A DNA stretch of 64,000 bases from Cyanobacteriota bacterium (lineage in GTDB: Bacteria; Acidobacteriota; Vicinamibacteria; Vicinamibacterales; UBA2999), in contig JAIEMQ010000052.1 in the NCBI GenBank assembly GCA_019752015.1, forward strand, positions 1-64,000. Direction: 5' to 3'. The notes beneath the pieces are model-generated. The model had not been told where the DNA came from and did not search any database. It saw only the letters and a list, made by a program, of their open reading frames with translations. Of this stretch, positions 52,627 to 59,652 are shown in pieces (positions within the stretch are counted from its first letter, which is position 1; each line of letters starts with the position of its first letter). The translations under genes and the position numbers were made by a program.

Positions 52627-53257
52627 GAGTGTCGGGGCTCCAAATGTACTTGTGAACCTGGAGCTGGACGCGCACGTCGAGCCGATCGGCGATCACCCAT
52701 TCCGACAGCTGCTTCGGATCGAGCTCGCCGTGGACCGGCGAGAATAACACCGCGTTGACGCGCGACGGCAGATTTTCGCGCCGCACGGTGTCCTTCGCGA
52801 ACTCGTAGTCGCGCCGATCGGCGATCACGAATTTCACTTCGTCGCTGTGGTTGAGGTGCGTGAAGTTGCTCCAGTCATTGTTCTCCGACTCGCCGGAGCC
52901 CGGGCATTTCACGTCCATGATGCGAATCACGCCGGGCGGCACAGCCGCGATGCTGCGATGCCCGCCGGTCTCGATCAGCACGGTCTTGCCCGAGTCGAGC
53001 AGGCGCTGCATCAGCGGATAGACGTCGGCCTGGAGCAGCGGCTCGCCGCCGGTGACTTCCACGGTCTGGCAGCCACGCGCCTCGACGTCCGCAATCACGT
53101 CGTCCACGCTCATCTTGCGGCCCTCGTGGAAGGCGTACGGCGTGTCGCACCAGCGGCAGCGCAGGTCGCAGGCCGTCAGGCGCACGAACACACAGGGCCG
53201 GCCCGCATGGGTCGACTCGCCCTGGATCGAATGGAAGATCTCGTTAATCGTGAGCAC
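52616..53257 (-). CDS. queE: 7-carboxy-7-deazaguanine synthase
   Basis: A 213-residue radical SAM enzyme. [20 protein letters not shown] is the family start; the cluster motif is [14 protein letters not shown] (CxxxCxxC), and [11 protein letters not shown] binds SAM. It converts 6-carboxy-tetrahydropterin to CDG, which QueC then uses. GTG 53257 is chosen because the homology starts there and upstream in-frame sequence is antisense to the DUF72 gene region and not conserved. Divergent from the DUF72 gene. Confidence 0.92.
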   Translation of the reverse strand: MLTINEIFHSIQGESTHAGRPCVFVRLTACDLRCRWCDTPYAFHEGRKMSVDDVIADVEARGCQTVEVTGGEPLLQADVYPLMQRLLDSGKTVLIETGGHRSIAAVPPGVIRIMDVKCPGSGESENNDWSNFTHLNHSDEVKFVIADRRDYEFAKDTVRRENLPSRVNAVLFSPVHGELDPKQLSEWVIADRLDVRVQLQVHKYIWSPDTRGV

Positions 53258-53308
53258 TGGCCACAGAAGGCTCAGAAAGCGCAGAGCCCATCCTGTTATT
53301 TTAGTCTC

Positions 53309-54241
53309 GTGAGTCTTCGGATTGGCACATCCGGCTGGAATTACCCGACCGGCAAAGGCACGTGGAACGGCATCTTTTACCCGGCGCCCGAGGATCGGGA
53401 GCGCGGCTTCGATGAGCTGCGCTTCTATTCCGAGCGCTTCAACACCGTCGAGGTGAACAGCACGTTTTACGGCCAGCCGCGCGCGAACGTGACGCTGGGG
53501 TGGGCGAGGCGCACGCCCGCGGGCTTCGACTTTGCCGTCAAGCTGTTCCAGAAATTCACGCATCCGAAGCTGTCGATCGACCAGAGCCCGGTGACGCAAG
53601 CCGACATCGACGCGTTTCGCGGCGGAGTGGATCCGCTCGCCGCGGCCGGCAAGCTCGGTCCGCTGCTGGCGCAATTCCCATCCAGTTTTCAGCGGACGCC
53701 GGAAGCCGTCGAGTATCTCGAATGGCTGTTGAAGGCATTCGCCGGCTACGAAATGGCCGTCGAGCTGCGCCATCGATCGTGGAGCGACGCGCCCGCAACG
53801 GTGGCGCTCCTTGATCAACACAAGGCCGCGTGGGTGCAGATCGACGAGCCGAAGTTCTCGTCGTCAATCCGGCAGGATCGGGTTGGCGGAAACGCCGGGA
53901 CGTATTACATGCGTTTCCATGGACGAAACGCGAAGGAGTGGTGGGACCACGCCGAATCGGAAGACCGCTACAACTACTTTTATTCGAAGGACGAACTGGA
54001 GCCGATTGCGGAAGTGGTTCGCGACGTGCTCGATCTGGCGCGGACGCGCCATAAAGAAAAACTGAAGAAGGCCTACCTCTTCATGAACAATCACTTCTCC
54101 GCGCAGTCGGTTGCCAACGCGGTGACGCTGAAGCACATGCTCGACGAGCCGATCAGCGGGAAGATGCCGGCCGAGCTCGTCGAGCGATTTCCCGATCTCG
54201 CCGGAATCGTCTCTACGTTCCCTCGCGCACGGTTACTCTGA
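53309..54241 (+). CDS. DUF72 domain protein (YecE-like)
   Basis: A 310-residue TIM-barrel-like protein of unknown function, conserved widely. It begins SLRIGTSGWNYPTGKGTWNG and has NTVEVNSTFYGQPRANVTLG, DFAVKLFQKFTHPK, LGPLLAQFPSSFQ and YLFMNNHFSAQSVANA, all characteristic. Start is GTG 53309. Its last 29 bases overlap the cyclophilin gene tail to tail. Some relatives co-occur with Fe-S repair proteins, but no function is established. Confidence 0.85.
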   Translation: MSLRIGTSGWNYPTGKGTWNGIFYPAPEDRERGFDELRFYSERFNTVEVNSTFYGQPRANVTLGWARRTPAGFDFAVKLFQKFTHPKLSIDQSPVTQADIDAFRGGVDPLAAAGKLGPLLAQFPSSFQRTPEAVEYLEWLLKAFAGYEMAVELRHRSWSDAPATVALLDQHKAAWVQIDEPKFSSSIRQDRVGGNAGTYYMRFHGRNAKEWWDHAESEDRYNYFYSKDELEPIAEVVRDVLDLARTRHKEKLKKAYLFMNNHFSAQSVANAVTLKHMLDEPISGKMPAELVERFPDLAGIVSTFPRARLL

Positions 54242-54752
54242 CGATCCGATCGGCGTAGTTGAGCTTGTCGGCGACGTCCATTCCGGAAATCACTTTGCCG
54301 AACACGACGTATTTCATGTTGAGGCGCGGCGTATCCGCCAGCGTCACGTACATCTGCGTGTCGGCCTTCGACGCATCGCCGTTGTGCGCCAGGCCGACCG
54401 CGCCGCGGACGTGGGTGCGGAGCTTTGAAAACTCCGCGACGCCGACCGCCGGTCCTTCGATGCGGCCCCACATTTTTTCCTTGGTCATGTCGCGCGTTTG
54501 CTGATCGCCGAACTGCATCACGAATCCCGGCACCACGCGATGCACGCGCTGGCCGTTGTAGAAACGCTTGTTGACGAGACCCAGGATGTGCGCCACGGTC
54601 TTCGGCGCCTCGTTGGGATAGGTTTCGATTTCGATCGTGCCCTTTTCGGTTTCGACGACGATCACCGGCCCCGCGCCAGGCGAGGTCTTGGTCTGCGCGG
54701 ACGCCGAAATGCTGATGACCATCAGCGCGCCGCATACCGCGAGAATTCTCAT
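54213..54752 (-). CDS. Secreted cyclophilin-type peptidyl-prolyl isomerase
   Basis: A 179-residue protein with a signal peptide (MRILAVCGALMVISISASA) and a cyclophilin core: ETEKGTIEIETYPNEAPKTV, FYNGQRVHRVVPGFVMQFGD with the catalytic Arg, GLAHNGDASKADTQMYVTL and YVVFGKVISGMDVADKL. It speeds prolyl bond isomerisation in the periplasm. The ATG at 54752 gives an ATGA overlap with the endonuclease III stop. Confidence 0.92.
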   Translation of the reverse strand: MRILAVCGALMVISISASAQTKTSPGAGPVIVVETEKGTIEIETYPNEAPKTVAHILGLVNKRFYNGQRVHRVVPGFVMQFGDQQTRDMTKEKMWGRIEGPAVGVAEFSKLRTHVRGAVGLAHNGDASKADTQMYVTLADTPRLNMKYVVFGKVISGMDVADKLNYADRIVRVTVREGT

Positions 54753-55432
54753 ATGCGTTTCACACCCTGTCTCGCCGAAGCCCTGGCGAAGGCGGACTTG
54801 CCGACGCGGGTCACGTCGACGCGCCGGCACGCGGTGACGATCGCGCAGTCCCCACAGCGAGGATACACCGGCCGGCACATGTTCTGTCCCCAGGTCACGA
54901 GATACAAATTGACGATCGGCCACCACTGGCGATCGAGCGTTTTGTAGAGCGCCTGCTCGGTTTCCTCCGGCGTCCGCGTTTGCACCCAGCCGAGCCGATT
55001 GGCAATGCGATGCACGTGGATGTCGACGCAGATGTTGTCGCGGCTCTTGAACGCGAGGATCATCACGAGGTTCGCGGTCTTGCGGCCGACGCCCGGCAGC
55101 GTGATCAATTCCTCGAGCGTCGACGGCACGCGGCCGCCGAACCTGTCGACGATCATGCGGGCCGTGTCCCTGACGAACACCGCCTTGTTGCGATAGAAGC
55201 TGACCGGATAGATCAGCTTTTCAATCTGGCTGACGCGCAGCTTCGCGATCGCTGCCGGCGTGCTCGCCTTCGCGAAGAGACGCGTCGACGCCGCCAGCGT
55301 GGTCGCATCCTGCGTCCGCGCCGAGAGCAGCGTCGAGATCAGGATTTGAAACGGATCTTGTTTCTGGCTCTCCGAGATCTTCTCGACGGCCGGCAGCTCG
55401 AGCCCATCGATCTGGCGGGCCAGCACCCGCAT
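54749..55432 (-). CDS. nth: Endonuclease III
   Basis: A base-excision repair glycosylase/lyase for oxidised pyrimidines. The helix-hairpin-helix LPGVGRKTANLVMI carries the catalytic Lys, CVDIHVHRIANRLGW the catalytic Asp, and CRPVYPRCGDCAIVTAC has the exact C-x6-C-x2-C-x5-C spacing of the [4Fe-4S] loop. The C-terminus after the loop, GKSAFARASARQGVKRI, is encoded by a family A repeat. Another family A copy lies just upstream of, or within, the N-terminus (55441-55475): the ATG at 55432 avoids it, while an in-frame ATG at 55522 would translate it. Confidence 0.92.
   Translation of the reverse strand: MRVLARQIDGLELPAVEKISESQKQDPFQILISTLLSARTQDATTLAASTRLFAKASTPAAIAKLRVSQIEKLIYPVSFYRNKAVFVRDTARMIVDRFGGRVPSTLEELITLPGVGRKTANLVMILAFKSRDNICVDIHVHRIANRLGWVQTRTPEETEQALYKTLDRQWWPIVNLYLVTWGQNMCRPVYPRCGDCAIVTACRRVDVTRVGKSAFARASARQGVKRI
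54766..54798. repeat. Dispersed repeat, family A, at the 3' end of nth
   Basis: CCTGTCTCGCCGAAGCCC followed by TGGCGAAGGCGGACT; nearly identical to the copy at 8901-8932. Encodes the C-terminal tail of endonuclease III. Confidence 0.85.
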
Positions 55433-55440
55433 TACCCGCT

Positions 55441-55475
55441 CCCGCCTTCGCGCCTCGCGCTCCGGCGAGGCAGGC
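55441..55475. repeat. Dispersed repeat, family A, at the 5' end of nth
   Basis: Reverse-orientation, diverged copy beginning CCCGCCTTCGCGCC and ending CCGGCGAGGCAGG. Its minus-strand sequence supplies the GGGAGCGGG just before the ATG at 55432. Confidence 0.7.
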
Positions 55476-55490
55476 TCTGTAACCGGCGGT

Positions 55491-56435
55491 TTAGGGCACC
55501 GGAGTGATAGCGGGCTTGCCATTCAGGATTGCAATTGCGTTCGACACCGCGAGGTCGGCCATCGCCGTGCGGGTTTCAGTCGTGGCGCTGGCCAGATGCG
55601 GAATCAACAGCACGTTCTCGAGCTGCATCAAGGCAGGGTGTATCTCAGGCTCTTTCTCGTAGACGTCGAGCGCCGCGCCGGCGATCAATCGTTCCTTGAG
55701 CGCCCACGCGAGCGCCGCTTCGTCCACGACCGGGCCTCGCGAGGTGTTGATCAGGTAGGCGGTGCGCTTCATCCGCGTCAGCGCCTTCTGGTCGATGAGG
55801 TGCTTCGTCTCAGGCGTCATCGGCACGTGCAGCGAGACGACGTCCGACGTCGCGAGCAGCCGATCGAGCGGCATCTGCGTCGCGTTGGGAATGTCGGCAG
55901 GTCTCTGATCCGCATACGCGATCGTCATCCCGAAGGCCGGCGCTTTCTCCGCTACCGCGCCGCCGATGCGGCCGACGCCGACCAGGCCAAGCTGCTTGCC
56001 GCGCAGCTCCATGCCGAGCATGTAATCAAGCGCCCAGCCGCCCCACTTGCCGGCGCGCACGACGCGTTCGCCTTCGCCCAGCCGCCGCGTGATCGCCAGA
56101 ATCAGGCCCCACGTGAAATCGGCGCACGCGTTGGTGAGCACATCGGGAGTATTCGTGACCGCAATGCCGCGGGCCCGGCACGCCGGCACGTCGACATTGT
56201 TGTAGCCGACGGCGACGTTGGCCACGATCTTCAGCTGCGGCCCGGCGGCGTCGAGCACTTCGCCATCGATGGTTTCGGTGAGCAGGCAGATGATTGCGTC
56301 AACACCCTTGACGCGCTTCAGCAATTCCTCGCGCGAGATCGCGCTGCTGCCGACGTAGAGATCGACGGCGGCGGCGGCTTCGAGCTTCGCCATCACCGAA
56401 GACGGAAGTTTGCGTGTGACTAATGTCCGTGGCAC
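55491..56435 (-). CDS. D-isomer-specific 2-hydroxyacid dehydrogenase
   Basis: A 314-residue NAD(P)-dependent dehydrogenase of the glyoxylate/hydroxypyruvate reductase group. The cofactor motif GLVGVGRIGGAVAEKAPAFGM is near residue 150; catalytic Arg lies in INTSRGPVVDEAALAWAL, Glu in VYEKEPEIHPAL and His in LIPHLASATTETR. GTG start at 56435, overlapping by 16 bases the Cys-rich gene of the microcompartment locus, so it belongs to that operon and may reduce a product of the aldolase such as an alpha-keto or aldehyde acid. No encapsulation peptide is obvious. Confidence 0.88.
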   Translation of the reverse strand: MPRTLVTRKLPSSVMAKLEAAAAVDLYVGSSAISREELLKRVKGVDAIICLLTETIDGEVLDAAGPQLKIVANVAVGYNNVDVPACRARGIAVTNTPDVLTNACADFTWGLILAITRRLGEGERVVRAGKWGGWALDYMLGMELRGKQLGLVGVGRIGGAVAEKAPAFGMTIAYADQRPADIPNATQMPLDRLLATSDVVSLHVPMTPETKHLIDQKALTRMKRTAYLINTSRGPVVDEAALAWALKERLIAGAALDVYEKEPEIHPALMQLENVLLIPHLASATTETRTAMADLAVSNAIAILNGKPAITPVP

Positions 56436-56680
56436 TTACAGAATCCGCAGTGATTGCATTGGACGGCCGGTTCGATGAGGCACGACGTATCTCCAGCTGC
56501 ACGTTCGAGTCGGTACTGACCAAAGCTGATTGATACGACCGGTGCATCAGCGGGAACAATCCGGCTAAAGCCGGATGCCCCACTGTCAGTGACGACTGAT
56601 CTGCTGGTATCGGCCGTCGATCCATCGACGTGTTTCTGGATCGCGGCGCGAATCAACGATCTCAGTTCATCGTCGTTCAT
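56420..56680 (-). CDS. Small microcompartment-linked protein with Cys/His-rich C-terminus
   Basis: An 86-residue protein I do not recognise. The N-terminus MNDDELRSLIRAAIQKHVDG reads as an amphipathic helix of the type used as encapsulation peptide, a Ser/Thr/Asp-rich linker follows, and the last 20 residues hold SCLIEPAVQCNHCGFCKCHGH, with five Cys and two His that could bind a metal or Fe-S centre. It sits between the BMC-P genes (ATGA overlap) and the dehydrogenase. A redox or metal carrier inside the shell is a guess from this layout. Confidence 0.65.
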   Translation of the reverse strand: MNDDELRSLIRAAIQKHVDGSTADTSRSVVTDSGASGFSRIVPADAPVVSISFGQYRLERAAGDTSCLIEPAVQCNHCGFCKCHGH

Positions 56681-56949
56681 TCCACGAACTCCAGTTGATC
56701 GACAATGCCGACGATGGCGGCATCGACGGGCGCCAGTTTCTTGCCGAGCGCCTCTCCCGCCGCGCGGCCTTCGAGCACCACGATCACGCGCTCGCTGACG
56801 CCGGCGCCGACCGAATCAATCGCCAGCAGCGTCGTGCCTTTCGCTTCGCCCTGCGGCGTCTCCGGCTGCACCAGCAGCAGCTTCGCGCCCTCGAACTGCG
56901 GACGCTTCTGCGTGGAGACGACGGTGCCGACGACGCGCGCGAGGATCAT
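56677..56949 (-). CDS. EutN/CcmL family BMC-P shell protein (third copy)
   Basis: A 90-residue pentamer-forming vertex protein: MILARVVGTVVSTQKRPQFE, KLLLVQPETPQGE, LAIDSVGAGVSERVIVVLEG and PVDAAIVGIVDQLEFVE are the standard beta-strands and the pore-side loop. Compared with its neighbours it has the longest middle loop (GRAAGEALGKKLAP). Vertex proteins close the icosahedral shell. ATGA overlaps on both sides show tight coupling. Confidence 0.92.
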   Translation of the reverse strand: MILARVVGTVVSTQKRPQFEGAKLLLVQPETPQGEAKGTTLLAIDSVGAGVSERVIVVLEGRAAGEALGKKLAPVDAAIVGIVDQLEFVE

Positions 56950-57218
56950 CGCTGTGGCACGTGATACGAATCGACAATGCCGACGATGCCGGCATCGGCG
57001 GGAACCTCGGTCGGGTACCAGGGAAAACTGGCTTCCTTGCCGCGCACGAAAAAGATCGTCTCGGCAACGCCGGCGCCAACCGAATCGACCGCGACCAGCG
57101 GCCGGCCGACATCCTTGCCGTCGGCGCCGATCGGCTGCACCAGCAGCAGCTTGATGCCGTCGAAGTTGGGATCCTTCTGAGTGGCGACCACGTCGCCGAT
57201 GACCCGGGCGAGCTGCAT
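56946..57218 (-). CDS. EutN/CcmL family BMC-P shell protein (second copy)
   Basis: A 90-residue vertex protein: MQLARVIGDVVATQKDPNFD, KLLLVQPIGADGKDVG, VAVDSVGAGVAETIFFVRG and PADAGIVGIVDSYHVPQR. The middle loop EASFPWYPTEV, with two aromatic residues, differs from the other two copies and may give a distinct pore. The start at 57218 lies four bases after the previous stop; longer in-frame extensions would overlap that gene. Confidence 0.92.
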   Translation of the reverse strand: MQLARVIGDVVATQKDPNFDGIKLLLVQPIGADGKDVGRPLVAVDSVGAGVAETIFFVRGKEASFPWYPTEVPADAGIVGIVDSYHVPQR

Positions 57219-57222
57219 TGGT

Positions 57223-57492
57223 CTATTCCGCGACGTCGATGGTGTCGATGATGCCGACGATCGCGGCATCCACCGGCGTGTCCTTCATGCCCGCCGCCAT
57301 GCGCGCCGAGCTGCCGCTGACAATCAACACCGTTTCGCCGACGCCGGCGTCGACGGTGTCGATCGCGACGAGGTAATTGCCTTCGGCTTTGCCCTTGGGA
57401 TCGATTGGGCGGGCCAGCAACAGCTTGTTGCTGACCAGCCGCGGATCTTTTCTCGTCGCGACCACGGTCCCGACGATGCGAGCGAGGAGCAT
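57223..57492 (-). CDS. EutN/CcmL family BMC-P shell protein (first copy)
   Basis: An 89-residue vertex protein: MLLARIVGTVVATRKDPRLV, KLLLARPIDPKGKAEG, VAIDTVDAGVGETVLIVSG and PVDAAIVGIIDTIDVAE. It begins immediately after the BMC-H stop codon. Three different BMC-P proteins with a single BMC-H is a high vertex-to-facet gene ratio. Confidence 0.92.
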   Translation of the reverse strand: MLLARIVGTVVATRKDPRLVSNKLLLARPIDPKGKAEGNYLVAIDTVDAGVGETVLIVSGSSARMAAGMKDTPVDAAIVGIIDTIDVAE

Positions 57493-57783
57493 TTATCCTT
57501 TCGCGTTCGCCTTGCCGATCGGCAGCACGTCTTCGAGGTTGGCGTGCGGGCGGGGAATCACATGGACCGAGACGAGCTCGCCGACGCGGCGGGCCGCGGC
57601 CGCGCCGGCATCGGTCGCCGCCTTCACGGCAGCAACGTCACCGCGCACGACCGCGGTCACGTAACCGGCGCCAATCTTTTCCCATCCGACCAGCGTCACC
57701 TTGGCAGCCTTGACCATGGCATCGGCCGCTTCAATCATCGCGACCAGGCCCTTGGTTTCGACCATGCCGAGTGCTTCACCCAT
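57493..57783 (-). CDS. BMC-H hexameric shell protein
   Basis: A 96-residue single BMC domain (PF00936): [23 protein letters not shown] at the start, [32 protein letters not shown] in the middle and [17 protein letters not shown] at the end, matching EutM/PduA-like hexamers that tile the facets. GAGAGGATT upstream of the ATG gives a good ribosome site. It is the only facet protein in the window; no tandem-domain BMC-T is present. Confidence 0.94.
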   Translation of the reverse strand: MGEALGMVETKGLVAMIEAADAMVKAAKVTLVGWEKIGAGYVTAVVRGDVAAVKAATDAGAAAARRVGELVSVHVIPRPHANLEDVLPIGKANAKG

Positions 57784-57800
57784 TTACGGAATCCTCTCTT

Positions 57801-58661
57801 TTACTTGAGTGCGCGGACCGCGTCTTCGATCAACGCGGTGAGCTCGCGGTATGTTAATCGAATTTCGGGCACGAAGGCGGAGTATCCGCCTTCGCGAACC
57901 GAGGACACGGAGGACGGCGACGCCACCAGCCTGGTGGCCGAGTCGGGTGCCTGGACGACCTGGCAATCGAGCTGGCCGCTCGCCGCCGTCGAATCGTCGG
58001 TGCAAATCGGGGCCGGCGACGCAATCCCATACATGCCGCGCAGGCCCTGCAGGCGGTCGACCTCGTCGCGCGACAGCAGGTTCTCGCGCCCGAGCGTGCG
58101 CGCCACCAGGCTGATCTTCGCGAAATGCTCGATCGTCTCCATCCGGTAATACGCCGACATCACGTCGCCGGCCAGCGCCAGCGCGCCGTGGTTGGCGAGC
58201 AGCAGGCCGTCGTGCGCCTTGACATATTTGCGGACGGCGGCGGGCAGCTCCTCGGTTGAAGGCGTGGCGTACTCGGCGATCGGGATACTGCCGAGCGTCG
58301 TGATGACTTCCGCCAGCACCGCGCGATCGAGCGCGATGCCGGCGACCGCGAACCCGGTCGCGGTGGGCGGATGCGCGTGCACCACCGCCCTGGCGTCCGG
58401 CCGGTTGCGATACACCTCGAGGTGCATCTTCAGTTCGGACGACGGATCGCGCTCGCCGGCGATCTTCGTGCCGTCGAGATCGGTGATCACCATCATGTCG
58501 GGGGTCATGAACCCCTTCGACACGCTCTTCGGCGTGGTGATCAAGCGGTGGTCGTCGAGGCGCACGCTGATGTTGCCGTCGTTGGAAGCGACGTAACCGC
58601 GCTCCCACAGCCTCCGGCCGACTTCAACAATGTCCGCGCGCGCCTGCTCTTCGGCTTTCAT
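57801..58661 (-). CDS. Class II aldolase (fuculose/rhamnulose-phosphate type), microcompartment cargo
   Basis: A 286-residue zinc aldolase. YVASNDGNISVRL near residue 25 binds phosphate, SSELKMHLEVYR near 74 has the catalytic Glu, VVHAHPPTATGF near 95 and LLANHGALALAG near 155 give the zinc histidines. In related compartments the enzyme splits a deoxyhexulose phosphate to DHAP and lactaldehyde, which the shell retains. After the aldolase fold comes a linker in which a palindrome (57872-57894) is translated as SVREGGYSAFV, then LTYRELTALIEDAVRALK, an amphipathic helix that looks like a C-terminal encapsulation peptide. Confidence 0.88.
   Translation of the reverse strand: MKAEEQARADIVEVGRRLWERGYVASNDGNISVRLDDHRLITTPKSVSKGFMTPDMMVITDLDGTKIAGERDPSSELKMHLEVYRNRPDARAVVHAHPPTATGFAVAGIALDRAVLAEVITTLGSIPIAEYATPSTEELPAAVRKYVKAHDGLLLANHGALALAGDVMSAYYRMETIEHFAKISLVARTLGRENLLSRDEVDRLQGLRGMYGIASPAPICTDDSTAASGQLDCQVVQAPDSATRLVASPSSVSSVREGGYSAFVPEIRLTYRELTALIEDAVRALK
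57872..57894. repeat. Dispersed repeat, family A short form, inside the aldolase gene
   Basis: Perfect 10-base arms CGAAGGCGGA and TCCGCCTTCG around a 3-base loop. In frame in the linker between the aldolase domain and the putative encapsulation peptide. Confidence 0.85.
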
Positions 58662-58945
58662 CGTGATTGATACTCAGCGCGGCATTTCTCGCTGTCGAAG
58701 TAAATCGGCGTGCCGCCGCTGACCATGCTGATCGCTTTCCCCGGCACGACGTAAGTGCCGCACACCGGGCACTGCGACATTTTCACCGCGCTCTGCTGTC
58801 CTGGCCGCCGTCCACGGTGCTGGCCCTGAGCGGAGTCGAAGGGAGGCGCCGGCCCCGCCACGCCGCGCAGAATCGCGTCGATGAAGCGCCAGAACGTCCT
58901 CGCGATCACCACGAACAGGACGAGCAGCAGGATAAAGCGCGCCAA
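58658..58945 (-). CDS. Small membrane-anchored zinc-ribbon protein
   Basis: A 95-residue protein: N-terminal TM helix (FILLLVLFVVIARTFWRFI), a linker and a C-terminal metal site CPVCGTYVVPGKAISM ... YFDSEKCRAEY, as in small YHS/TRASH-like or PP0621-type proteins. The linker contains PPFDSAQGQHRGRRPG, encoded by a family B repeat (58824-58843). It precedes the aldolase with an ATGA overlap, so it is the first or second gene of the microcompartment operon, although a shell role is not evident. Confidence 0.72.
   Translation of the reverse strand: MARFILLLVLFVVIARTFWRFIDAILRGVAGPAPPFDSAQGQHRGRRPGQQSAVKMSQCPVCGTYVVPGKAISMVSGGTPIYFDSEKCRAEYQSR
58824..58843. repeat. Dispersed repeat, family B, inside a small membrane-protein gene
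   Basis: CCCTGAGCGGAGTCGAAGGG, one base different from the copies at 7327 and 63970. Translated in the linker between TM helix and zinc ribbon. Confidence 0.88.
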
Positions 58946-58950
58946 CTGAT

Positions 58951-59550
58951 TTACCTCGCGTTGCCCTGCGCACTCTTGATGCCCTCGAGGCCCTTCCTGG
59001 CGGCCAGCCCTTCCGGCGAATTCGGCGCGAGATCAACGACCTGCTGCCACGCCTTGCCGGCGCCCGCCAGGTCCTGCTTGCCGAAGGCGCGGACAATGCC
59101 GACGTTCAACAGCGTCTTGATGTGTCTCGGATCGATCGCCAGCGACCGATCGAATTGCGCGAGCGCCTTGTCCGGCTGATTCGTGTAGTAATACGCCACG
59201 CCGAGATCCGTCGACACATTCGCGTCGCCTGGATTGATCGCCAGCGCCTGCTCGTACCACGTGATCGCCTGCGGATACTGCTCGCCGTCGAAAAAGATGT
59301 TGCCGAGCTGCACGCGCGACTGCGTGTCCTTCGGATTCTTCGCGGCGGCGTCCTGCAACGCGCTGACGCGCGTGGGATCGATCGGCTGCGGACCGGCCGC
59401 CTGCTGCTGTGGTTGTTGCGCCGGGGCCGACTGCGCCACGGGCGCCGCGACCGGGCCGGTGCGCGCCGCCTGCTGGCTGCCGAGCACCCAGCCGATGATC
59501 AGGCCGAAGAGGCTGCCGGCGATGCCGAAGACAATGGCGTCCGCTCTCAT
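58951..59550 (-). CDS. Membrane-anchored TPR protein
   Basis: A 199-residue protein with an N-terminal TM anchor rich in Gly (IVFGIAGSLFGLIIGWVLGS), a Pro/Gln/Ala linker and about three tetratricopeptide repeats (SRVQLGNIFFDGEQYPQAI, VSTDLGVAYYYTNQPDKAL, TLLNVGIVRAFGKQDLAGA). TPRs mediate protein contacts. It is five bases upstream of the small zinc-ribbon gene and probably transcribed with the microcompartment operon. Confidence 0.82.
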   Translation of the reverse strand: MRADAIVFGIAGSLFGLIIGWVLGSQQAARTGPVAAPVAQSAPAQQPQQQAAGPQPIDPTRVSALQDAAAKNPKDTQSRVQLGNIFFDGEQYPQAITWYEQALAINPGDANVSTDLGVAYYYTNQPDKALAQFDRSLAIDPRHIKTLLNVGIVRAFGKQDLAGAGKAWQQVVDLAPNSPEGLAARKGLEGIKSAQGNAR

Positions 59551-59564
59551 GAATTCTCAATTGT

Positions 59565-59651
59565 TCCATGAGTTCCAGCGGTTCCAAAAGTTCCAAAGGT
59601 GGGTTCCAAAACTGCCTTTGGAACGATTGGAACTACTGGAACCCCTGGAAC
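59565..59651. repeat. TTCCA/TGGAA inverted repeat region
   Basis: About 90 bases of TTCCA units on the left mirrored by TGGAA units on the right; the perfect core is GTTCCAAAGG (59590-59599) with CCTTTGGAAC (59615-59624). It fills the gap between the pdxJ fusion stop and the TPR start and could form a long hairpin. Same motif family as 48773-48808. Confidence 0.8.
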
Positions 59652-59652
59652 C

